A stretch of DNA of 5,700 nt from Bacteroidales bacterium. GTDB lineage: Bacteria; Bacteroidota; Bacteroidia; Bacteroidales; Muribaculaceae. The translations under genes were made by a program, and so were the position numbers. The notes below the pieces were generated by a model. The model was given only the letters and a program-made list of their open reading frames with translations. It did no database searches and was not told the DNA's origin. The first letter of the stretch is position 1, and each line of letters begins with the position of its first letter. Of the stretch, positions 1-5,700 are shown piece by piece. Location of the stretch: assembly GCA_004555955.1 (NCBI GenBank), contig SFJG01000112.1, forward strand, positions 1-5,700, read 5' to 3'.

Positions 1-479
1 CATTCGGTGGGAAGCGATTTTTGTTTTATTATATGTCGACCGGAATAGGCGCTGCAATCATACAATTGCTGATAATGCATTTCGAGATAGCCTCAATAGC
101 GAGTTCGCTTCCGGCAGAAGCGGTAGATACAGTCTATCGCGAGGGCTACAGCGTGCTTAGTCAGGCAAAGAACTACGTTGAGCCCGGCATGGCAGAGATG
201 AATCTGTTGATAAACACGCCGATAGTTGGCGCTTCGGGAGCCGTATTCGGCATTTTGCTGGCGTTTGGCATGATATATCCCAACGAAATGCTCAGCATTT
301 TTTTCATAATTGACATCAAAGCGAAGTATGCAGTTATCGGCTATGGTGTGCTTGAGTTGATATTCGGCGTAAGCGGCGTGATGAGCAACATTGCCCATTT
401 TGCGCACTTGGGAGGTATGCTTGTAGGCTTGTTGATTATTTTGATTTGGCGCAAGAAAGGCATTATAGGTGGCTACTAA
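1..479 (+). CDS. Rhomboid family intramembrane serine protease (5' end cut off by window)
   Basis: This is the C-terminal part of a rhomboid protease, an inner-membrane enzyme that cleaves transmembrane substrates within the bilayer. The frame is already open at base 3, reading FGGKRFLFYYM, which resembles the usual rhomboid stretch after the HxxxN region. The true start therefore lies upstream, and the TTG at base 21 is internal. The serine motif GASGAVFG is present, with the nucleophile Ser at 234-236. The partner His is at 405-407 in the AHLGG motif, so the catalytic dyad is intact. Between these helices there is a long hydrophilic insert (about bases 85-215), which I recall as common in Bacteroidota rhomboids. 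The protein ends in a basic WRKK tail after the last membrane helix. Its final 11 bases overlap the next rhomboid gene, implying co-transcription and probably translational coupling. The natural substrate cannot be inferred. The family assignment is very secure. Confidence 0.93.
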   Translation, partial: FGGKRFLFYYMSTGIGAAIIQLLIMHFEIASIASSLPAEAVDTVYREGYSVLSQAKNYVEPGMAEMNLLINTPIVGASGAVFGILLAFGMIYPNEMLSIFFIIDIKAKYAVIGYGVLELIFGVSGVMSNIAHFAHLGGMLVGLLIILIWRKKGIIGGY

Positions 480-1260
480 CATTAAGATAAACAACAGGAT
501 TAAGCGGCTATCGGCGGTAACATTGCTAATAGTCGCAAACGTAGCAGTATGCCTGATGCTCGGAGTCAACGCATTGTTGACGAGCATTACCGACGCGGGA
601 TTCAACTTGCTATATTGGCTCGAACTGCCGCCCACGTTTGCCGGGTTGAGCCATCGACCATGGACGTTGCTGACGTATATGGTTACGCACTACAACGTCG
701 TGCATCTGCTGTTTAATATGCTTTGGTTGTATTGGTTCGGCATAATACTTCGCGACTTCACAACCGAGCGCAATTTTGTTTGGCTGTATGTGATATGCGG
801 CGTCGGTGGCGCAGCGGCATATTTAGCAACGAGCACATTAGTCCCGATAGCAACCGCCGGACTTGTCGGCGCATCGGCTTCAGTGTTTGGCATCATTGCC
901 GCAACAGCGGTGCGCATACCCAACTACCGATTAAACCTATGGCTTATTGGGACGGTCAAAATCAAGTGGATAGCGCTAATAATCGTCGGACTAATGCTGC
1001 TGACAACCAATCCGACCAATATTGGAAGTTTGGCGGCACACGTTGGCGGCATCGTCAGCGGTGCGGCTTGCGCATTGGCAAGCAAGCCTCGGTGGCACAC
1101 CAAAGCCAATAAGTGCCGGGCAACGAGCCCTACTATCGACCGCGCCGAAGCCGAGCGTCGGCTCGACGAACTGCTGAAACGCGTCAAGAAGTCGGGATTT
1201 GCGTCGCTGAGCGACCGCGACAAAATGCGTTTGATTGAACTTAGTAAGAAGTTAAAATGA
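469..1260 (+). CDS. Rhomboid family intramembrane serine protease with C-terminal cytosolic domain
   Basis: This is a second, complete rhomboid protease of 263 residues. The GTG start at 469 overlaps the upstream stop by 11 bases; a purine-rich AAGAAAGG lies about 8 bases before it, and no better start is visible. Visible features in order are: a first membrane helix near residues 14-36; the oxyanion-side motif H79-x3-N83; the serine motif GASAS with Ser136 as nucleophile; and His191 in AAHVGG. The usual GxSG reads G-A-S-A here. From memory this variant is common in Bacteroidota rhomboids, so activity is still expected. After the last helix (about residue 205) comes a basic linker, then a charged segment (about 224-262). 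That segment resembles the small domain often fused to Bacteroidota rhomboids (I believe DUF6576, recognised by pattern only). The stop overlaps the next start as ATGA. It differs from its neighbour in motif and in having the tail, so the pair is not a recent duplication. Confidence 0.93.
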   Translation: MATNIKINNRIKRLSAVTLLIVANVAVCLMLGVNALLTSITDAGFNLLYWLELPPTFAGLSHRPWTLLTYMVTHYNVVHLLFNMLWLYWFGIILRDFTTERNFVWLYVICGVGGAAAYLATSTLVPIATAGLVGASASVFGIIAATAVRIPNYRLNLWLIGTVKIKWIALIIVGLMLLTTNPTNIGSLAAHVGGIVSGAACALASKPRWHTKANKCRATSPTIDRAEAERRLDELLKRVKKSGFASLSDRDKMRLIELSKKLK

Positions 1261-2393
1261 AAAACGTGAAAAAAGGTAAGCGCAAGAAGAGCGACAAGCC
1301 ACAGTTTGGCTTGATATCGAAAATTTTGCTCACCATCAACATTTTAGTGGTGGTGCTCTACCTTACTGCTTGCTACATTGGTTATGTCGACCCCGATTCG
1401 GCAAGCTATCTTGCACTTATGCCGATGGCATATCCGCTCTTTCTCATTGCCACAATCCCCACGTTGCTGTTTTGGGTTGTCAAACACCGACGGCTGATGC
1501 TCATCACCGTTTGTTCTTGGCTTGCAACGATTCCGCAGATATGCACGTTTATGCCCATACACTTCAACGACATCGAGCAAGCACAAAGCAAGAAAGGTAG
1601 CTACACGCTGACGACCTACAACACGTTAGGATTTGCCGGCGACAAAGAAACCAAGAACGCAATCATCGACGAGATACTTGAAAAGAATGCCGACTTTGTG
1701 TGCATCCAAGAAGGCACGACCATCGACGATTTACGCTATTGGCATACCGACCCCGACCGCATTGCACGTCTTTGTGCCCGTTATCCGTATGTCCACTTCA
1801 GCAACAAGAACCATACTTTGGGCTGTTTTTCGAAGCGTCCCATCGGCATTATCATGGAGCAAAGCATCGGCAATTACTTCTACGTAGAGGCGTATAAGAC
1901 GTCAGGCTTAGGTGGCGAAATCTACATTATCAACACCCATATGGAATCGATAGGGCTAACCGTCGACGACAAGCGGCTATATATGGACCTGACACAAACG
2001 GCAAAAAAAGAGACACTGAAAGGCGTACGCTCGCATCTGCTCAACAAACTGCTAAAAGCCGACCGACAACGAGCCGTGCAAGCGCGCCTTATCAAGAGCA
2101 TTGCCGACAGCCTTCGCACGGTGTCGCCCCATACGCCGCTATTCATCTGCGGCGACTTCAACGACCCGCCTTACACCTATTCCTACCTCACGGCAAAAGG
2201 AAACTACAGCGATGCCTATACCGATGCCGGGGTAGGCTACGCTCACACTTATAACCGCAATCGCTTCTACTTCAGAATCGATAACATCTTCTATGACGAC
2301 CGGCTGGTCGAAGCCGAAGCGTGCCGCGTCGGCACCTCGAAAGCCTCCGACCACCACAGCGTCACCGCAACATTTAATAATCACAACAAATAA
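1257..2393 (+). CDS. Membrane-anchored endonuclease/exonuclease/phosphatase (EEP) family protein
   Basis: This 378-residue protein has an N-terminal membrane anchor and a C-terminal EEP (DNase I-like) catalytic domain, a metal-dependent phosphodiesterase/phosphatase fold. Three hydrophobic helices lie near residues 20-43, 52-75 and 80-100. The catalytic domain runs from about 116 to 373. Its landmarks are Asn122 (TYN), Glu152 (IQEG), His228 (NTHME), Asp300 and Asn302 (GDFND), Arg340 and Asp342 (FRIDNIF), and Asp365-His366 (SDHH). All expected catalytic positions are present. The first 14 residues are very rich in Lys/Arg, and a KHRR loop lies between helices 2 and 3; by the positive-inside rule this puts the catalytic domain on the periplasmic side. 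The ATG overlaps the rhomboid stop (ATGA), indicating translational coupling, and dcp starts 10 bases downstream. The substrate cannot be told from sequence: members act on DNA, phospholipids, sphingolipids or inositol phosphates. Confidence 0.9.
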   Translation: MKNVKKGKRKKSDKPQFGLISKILLTINILVVVLYLTACYIGYVDPDSASYLALMPMAYPLFLIATIPTLLFWVVKHRRLMLITVCSWLATIPQICTFMPIHFNDIEQAQSKKGSYTLTTYNTLGFAGDKETKNAIIDEILEKNADFVCIQEGTTIDDLRYWHTDPDRIARLCARYPYVHFSNKNHTLGCFSKRPIGIIMEQSIGNYFYVEAYKTSGLGGEIYIINTHMESIGLTVDDKRLYMDLTQTAKKETLKGVRSHLLNKLLKADRQRAVQARLIKSIADSLRTVSPHTPLFICGDFNDPPYTYSYLTAKGNYSDAYTDAGVGYAHTYNRNRFYFRIDNIFYDDRLVEAEACRVGTSKASDHHSVTATFNNHNK

Positions 2394-2403
2394 AACATAG
2401 AAT

Positions 2404-4509
2404 ATGAAACTAACAAAACAAACCGCCACGTCCTTGCTAACGGCAGGTATGCTGGCAATTGCAGCGACTATGAATGCAACAAATCCATTTTTGAGTGACT
2501 ACAACACACCCTTCAACATTCCGCCATTCGAGCGTATCACCGAAAACGACTACATGCCCGCGCTCAAAGCCGGCATGGAGCAACACAACAAAGAAATACA
2601 GGCAATTATCGACAATCCCGAAACTGCCACGTTCGAAAACACTATCGTAGCGCTCGACAACGCCGGACAGCTTCTCGAAAACGTCAGCCTCGCATTCAAC
2701 AGCATCTACGAAGCGATGTCTACGCCCCGATTGCAAGAAATCGGCACCGAGGTTTTCCCTATGCTTTCGAGCCACAGCGATGAAATTATGATGAACGACA
2801 AACTCTTTGCTCGCATCAAAACCGTCTACGACAATCGTCAATCGCTCAACCTCACAACGCCACAAAAGCGCTTGCTTGAGAAATACTATAAAGACTTCGC
2901 GCGCAACGGTGCACTGCTCTCGGACGAAAAGAAAGCCGAACTGAAGAAAATCAACGAAGAATTATCGAAACTCAACCAGAAGTTCGGCGACAACATTGTT
3001 AAAGGCATCAACAACTGGAAGCTCGTCATCGACAACAAAGCAGACCTCGCCGGACTGCCGCAATCGAGCATCGACGTTGCTGCCGAAGAAGCCGCAGCAG
3101 CCGGAATGCCGGGCAAATGGATTTTCACGCTCCAAGCGCCGAGCCGTCTGCCGTTCCTGACCTATTGCGACAATCGTCAACTCCGCGAACGCCTCTTCAC
3201 CGCATACATCAACCTGGCTAACACCGGCGAAGAAAACGACAACAAAGCACTCATCAACCAAATTCTCACCCTCCGCACAAAGAAAGCAAAACTCTTCGGC
3301 TTTAACAACTATGCGGAATATGCCACCGACAACGTAATGGCAAAAACACCCGCAGCTGCCGAAGAACTGCTGATGAAAGTTTGGAAGCCCGCAGTAGCAA
3401 AGTCGCACGAAGAAATCGCCGACATGCAAGCCTATGTAGACCGTCACGGCGGCAACTTCAAGATTGCCGGCTGGGACTACTATTACTATGCCGACAAAGT
3501 TAAACAAGAACGCTTCAACTTCGACGAGAACGAGGTACGCGCTTACTTCCCCATCGAAAGCGTACGCCAGGGCATCTTCCGAATGGCTGAACGTCTCTAC
3601 GGAATAACCTTCAAAGAAGTAGAAAACGTACCTATCTACCATCCCGACGTAAAAGTCTACGAAGTGCTCGACTCCGAATCGAAACACCTTGCCACATTTA
3701 TGACCGACTACTACGCACGCCGCGGGAAACGCCAAGGCGCTTGGATGTTTGTATTCCAAGAGGCAAACGGCACAAAAGACATACGCCCGATTGTCTATAA
3801 CGTGGGCAACTTCACCAAGCCGACAGCCGACTCACCCTCGCTGCTGACAATCGACGAAGTAGAAACAATGTTCCACGAATTCGGACACGGCTTGCACGGT
3901 ATGCTTACACGCTCGCAGTATAAAGGCAATGCAGGAACCAACGTCGACCGCGACTTCGTTGAATTCCCCTCACAACTTCACGAACACTGGATGTTTGAAC
4001 CCGAACTTCTCAAAGAATACGCCCGACATTACCGCACAGGCGAAGTAATTCCCGACGCACTCGTTCGCAAGCTCATCGAATCGAGCAAGTTCAATCAAGG
4101 ATTTGCCAACACCGAACTCGTTGGCGCTGCCCTACTCGACTTGAAATGGCATCAACTGACCGACCTCGAAGGCATTAACGCTGCCGAATTCGAGCGCTCC
4201 GTGGCTGAAAGCCTCGGCATGCCCGAACAAATCCCGTTCCGCTACCGCTCAACCTACTTCAACCACATCTTCAGCAGCGACGGCTATGCAGCAGGCTACT
4301 ATACCTACATTTGGGCACAAGTGCTCGACTGCGACGGTTTCGAAGTGTTCCAAAAAACAGGCAACGTATTCGACCCCGCAACAGCGGCACGCCTCAAACA
4401 CGTCCTCGAATCGGGCAACGACGAAGACCCCATGACTCTCTATGAAGGCTTCGCAGGACACCGTCCCGACGCAGGAGCTCTCCTCCGCGACAAAGGCCTC
4501 GATAAGTAA
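2404..4509 (+). CDS. dcp: Peptidyl-dipeptidase Dcp, M3 family zinc metallopeptidase, secreted
   Basis: This 701-residue M3 (thimet oligopeptidase-like) zinc peptidase fits the Dcp subgroup, which removes dipeptides from the C-terminal end of short peptides. Its length is close to E. coli Dcp (about 680) plus a leader. Residues 1-25 form a signal peptide: Lys near the start, a hydrophobic core (11-21), and a likely cleavage after MNA. There is no lipobox Cys, so a soluble periplasmic enzyme is expected. The zinc site is H491-E-F-G-H495, with Glu492 as catalytic base and Glu520 (in DFVEFPSQ) as third ligand, 29 residues after the first His as in thimet oligopeptidase. The Tyr-rich loop GYAAGYYTYIW (627-637) supplies the conserved substrate-binding tyrosines. 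The start is 10 bases after the EEP stop with no terminator or clear promoter between, so it is probably the last gene of the unit. Many codons end in C, unlike the looser usage of the rhomboid genes, suggesting higher expression. Oligopeptidase A is the main alternative subgroup. Confidence 0.92.
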   Translation: MKLTKQTATSLLTAGMLAIAATMNATNPFLSDYNTPFNIPPFERITENDYMPALKAGMEQHNKEIQAIIDNPETATFENTIVALDNAGQLLENVSLAFNSIYEAMSTPRLQEIGTEVFPMLSSHSDEIMMNDKLFARIKTVYDNRQSLNLTTPQKRLLEKYYKDFARNGALLSDEKKAELKKINEELSKLNQKFGDNIVKGINNWKLVIDNKADLAGLPQSSIDVAAEEAAAAGMPGKWIFTLQAPSRLPFLTYCDNRQLRERLFTAYINLANTGEENDNKALINQILTLRTKKAKLFGFNNYAEYATDNVMAKTPAAAEELLMKVWKPAVAKSHEEIADMQAYVDRHGGNFKIAGWDYYYYADKVKQERFNFDENEVRAYFPIESVRQGIFRMAERLYGITFKEVENVPIYHPDVKVYEVLDSESKHLATFMTDYYARRGKRQGAWMFVFQEANGTKDIRPIVYNVGNFTKPTADSPSLLTIDEVETMFHEFGHGLHGMLTRSQYKGNAGTNVDRDFVEFPSQLHEHWMFEPELLKEYARHYRTGEVIPDALVRKLIESSKFNQGFANTELVGAALLDLKWHQLTDLEGINAAEFERSVAESLGMPEQIPFRYRSTYFNHIFSSDGYAAGYYTYIWAQVLDCDGFEVFQKTGNVFDPATAARLKHVLESGNDEDPMTLYEGFAGHRPDAGALLRDKGLDK

Positions 4510-4527
4510 AACAGAATATATGAGCAT

Positions 4528-4567
4528 CGAGCGTCGACCTTCTAACCGGGTCGACGCTCGCTTTTTT
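4528..4567 (+). terminator. Strong intrinsic terminator after dcp
   Basis: A perfect 12-base-pair stem (arms 4528-4539 and 4549-4560) encloses a 9-base loop and is followed, after one C, by six T residues at 4562-4567. It begins 18 bases after the dcp stop and should end the four-gene transcript. There is no T run on the opposite side, so it appears to work on the plus strand only. Confidence 0.92.
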
Positions 4568-4598
4568 GTCTCGGCATCAGATTTTTTTAGTACCTTTG
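4565..4598 (+). promoter_or_regulatory. Bacteroidota-type promoter for the metallophosphoesterase gene
   Basis: TACCTTTG at 4591-4598 matches the Bacteroides -7 consensus TAnnTTTG at every fixed position. A TTTG at 4565-4568, 22 bases upstream, can serve as the -33 element and lies in the T tract of the preceding terminator. The spacing is slightly long compared with the usual pattern, so the -33 box is less certain than the -7 box. A T-rich run at 4582-4588 sits between them. The -7 box ends four bases before the ATG at 4603, implying an extremely short or absent 5' leader. Confidence 0.65.
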
Positions 4599-4602
4599 CC
4601 GT

Positions 4603-5094
4603 ATGAAACGAATAGGCATACTCTCCGACACTCACGGCTACTGGGACGCCCGCTACGCCAAGCATTTTGCCGACTGCGACGAAATATGGCACGCCGGCGA
4701 CATCGGCTCTAACGAAATAATCGACCGACTAAGCGAAATAGCACCGCTTATTGCCGTGGCTGGCAATATCGACGACTCCACGACACGCCGCACCTGCGGC
4801 ACGCTCAAGACGTGGACCACGGAAGGTGTCAAAGTGATGATGACTCACATCGGGGGTTACCCCGGCAAATATGCGCCCGGCATTCGTTTCAAAATCGAAA
4901 CTAACCGCCCGGACATTTTTGTAGCCGGACACAGCCACATTCTCAAAGTGATGTACGACCACAGCCTCAACACACTGCACATCAATCCCGGAGCAGCCGG
5001 AGTATACGGTTGGCAAGCCGTAAGAACGCTCGTCAAACTTACACTCGACTCCGGCACAATCAAAGACCTTGAAGTGATAGAACTTGGGAAATAG
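4603..5094 (+). CDS. YfcE/MJ0936-family metallophosphoesterase
   Basis: This 163-residue cytosolic metallophosphoesterase belongs to the small YfcE/MJ0936 group, which hydrolyses phosphodiester bonds with two bound metal ions. It has no signal peptide or membrane helix. The metal and catalytic motifs appear in order: Asp9 and His11 in SDTHG, Asp33 in HAGDIG, Asn55 in GNID, His82 in MTHIGG, and His110 and His112 in GHSH. NPGAAG (128-133) is a conserved family ending. All ligand positions are intact and the length is normal for the group. The ATG at 4603 is fixed by the first beta strand (KRIGILSDTHG), which would be lost with any later start. There is no Shine-Dalgarno sequence; a promoter -7 box lies just upstream, so the message may be nearly leaderless. 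The gene sits after a terminator, so it is probably transcribed independently. The physiological substrate of this group is not settled, and nothing here reveals it. Confidence 0.93.
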   Translation: MKRIGILSDTHGYWDARYAKHFADCDEIWHAGDIGSNEIIDRLSEIAPLIAVAGNIDDSTTRRTCGTLKTWTTEGVKVMMTHIGGYPGKYAPGIRFKIETNRPDIFVAGHSHILKVMYDHSLNTLHINPGAAGVYGWQAVRTLVKLTLDSGTIKDLEVIELGK

Positions 5095-5186
5095 TGGAGA
5101 AGTGATGAGTGTGTTCAGGGACTTATATCGGACAGTAACATATTCAAATACTTTAATGTAATCTTGCAAGATATTATAGACAAGAG

Positions 5187-5522
5187 ATGAAAGGCTACGT
5201 CACATCAAACCGTATTTTTGAGAAGGCGGCAAATAATGGCATCGAAGAAGCTTGTCAAGCAATAGCGGAGTCTTTTTACTATGGCTTTGGTGTAGAGAAA
5301 GACGTCGCAAAAGCTCTTGGATGGAACGAAAAGGCTCTGAATTGGGGCTATACTCCAGCCCGTTATCTGCTTGCTGTAATGTGTTTGCAGAACTCTTTGA
5401 CTGAGATTCTTTTTGATAAAGTTCTACGAGGCATGAGTTATATGGAACAAGCTGCTCTGGATAAATATCCATTAGATATTAAATTCTTTGAGGAACAAAA
5501 CAGATCGAAATCCGCCGAATAG
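5187..5522 (+). CDS. Short Sel1-repeat protein, possibly N-terminally truncated
   Basis: This is a 111-residue protein built of Sel1-like (TPR-related) repeats, which form helical hairpins used for protein-protein binding. One clear repeat spans about residues 20-55, with YYGFGVEKD (31-39) and AKALGWNEKAL (41-51) matching the family pattern. Before it, FEKAANNG (11-18) looks like the second helix and turn of a preceding repeat whose first helix is missing. After it, residues 57-92 form a degenerate further repeat. No signal peptide is seen, so it is probably cytosolic. The ATG at 5187 is the first usable start; the frame is open upstream only to 5157, with no earlier ATG. A near-match to the Bacteroidota -7 box (TAATCTTG, 5159-5166, one mismatch) lies 20 bases before the ATG, without a clear -33 element. 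The gene is visibly more AT-rich than those upstream. It could be a small functional adaptor or the remnant of a larger Sel1 gene. Confidence 0.7.
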   Translation: MKGYVTSNRIFEKAANNGIEEACQAIAESFYYGFGVEKDVAKALGWNEKALNWGYTPARYLLAVMCLQNSLTEILFDKVLRGMSYMEQAALDKYPLDIKFFEEQNRSKSAE

Positions 5523-5576
5523 AACTGTCCTTTAATCCATTTGAATTATCAAGAAATACCGACAATGGTTTAGTTT

Positions 5577-5700
5577 GTGTTTCATTCTTCATATCATGTA
5601 CACTTTGCATCCATTCTTTTTATAAACAGACAGAGTAAACTCAAAAGATGCCGGAACTTCTCCGACCCGGCTACTATGGTGCGCATTGTGCTGAAGTACT
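5577..5700 (+). CDS. Possible 5' part of a gene running off the window (perhaps transposase)
   Basis: A plus-strand frame is open from 5574 to the window end, and its only early start candidate is the GTG at 5577. Its last part reads SKLKRCRNFSDPATMVRIV, followed by LKY. This loosely resembles the N-terminal region of some IS4-type transposases, where a basic Lys/Arg segment precedes a helix of the pattern LLRxxLxY. The last ~50 bases are also less AT-rich than the stretch before, as expected on entering a coding region. Against it: the upstream residues look unremarkable, no ATG is available, and 42 open codons can arise by chance. No inverted repeat or target duplication is visible. Otherwise 5523-5700 holds no terminator, RNA gene or promoter that I can support. 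Confidence 0.22.
   Translation, partial: MFHSSYHVHFASILFINRQSKLKRCRNFSDPATMVRIVLKY

Noticed and set aside
21..479. TTG at 21 as a genuine start for the first rhomboid
   Set aside because: The frame continues upstream to base 3 with residues that fit the conserved rhomboid core, so the gene is cut by the window edge and does not start there.
93..635. Minus-strand open frame (180 codons) opposite the two rhomboid genes
   Set aside because: It lies across two genes with intact catalytic motifs on the plus strand, and its own translation resembles no family.
2962..3759. Long minus-strand open frame (265 codons) opposite dcp
   Set aside because: It is a shadow of the strong codon bias of dcp, whose many C-ending codons remove stops from this antisense frame. 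The translation shows no recognisable motif, while dcp has complete M3 motifs.
5479..5592. Minus-strand 37-codon frame (MKNETQTKPLSVF...) whose ATG overlaps the stop of another minus-strand open stretch from the window end (ATGA)
   Set aside because: The coupling-like overlap caught my eye, but the frame is short, runs into the 3' end of the Sel1 gene, has no promoter or family resemblance, and is within chance expectation in AT-rich DNA.
5601..5607. CACTTTG as a promoter -7 box before the window end
   Set aside because: Only the TTTG half matches; the TA lies one base too far upstream (TACACTTTG) and no -33 element is found at a suitable distance.
5650..5671. Possible hairpin GCCGG...CCGGC
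   Set aside because: The stem is only 5 base pairs with a 12-base loop and no following T run, so it is not credible as a terminator or an inverted repeat end.

Overview
The window looks like chromosomal DNA from the Bacteroidota, most likely order Bacteroidales. The evidence is: two adjacent rhomboid proteases of the type common in that phylum, the second with a GASA serine motif and a charged C-terminal domain; a TAnnTTTG promoter core of the Bacteroides sigma factor; and generally weak Shine-Dalgarno sequences. This assignment rests on recognised features, not on a database search.

Layout. Positions 1-4509 hold four tightly packed plus-strand genes: a 5'-truncated rhomboid protease, a second rhomboid protease (11-base overlap, GTG start), a membrane-anchored endonuclease/exonuclease/phosphatase (EEP) family protein (ATGA overlap), and a secreted M3-family peptidyl-dipeptidase, Dcp (10-base gap). 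A strong intrinsic terminator at 4528-4567 closes the unit. A separate short gene at 4603-5094, a YfcE/MJ0936-type metallophosphoesterase, follows behind its own promoter, whose -7 box lies only four bases before the ATG. From about 5095 the DNA becomes visibly more AT-rich. This part holds a short Sel1-repeat gene that seems to begin inside a repeat (5187-5522), then about 180 bases with no certain gene. The last ~50 bases may be the start of another coding region, weakly reminiscent of an IS4-type transposase.

How the genes fit together. The four-gene unit is envelope-oriented: two intramembrane proteases, an EEP enzyme whose charge pattern places its catalytic domain outside the cytoplasm, and a probably periplasmic oligopeptidase that trims peptides two residues at a time. 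A shared role in envelope protein or peptide turnover is possible but is inference. Positions 1-5094 read as ordinary core genome. The less ordinary part is 5095-5700, which resembles an accessory or decaying segment. I see no CRISPR array, tRNA, rRNA or clearly new system.
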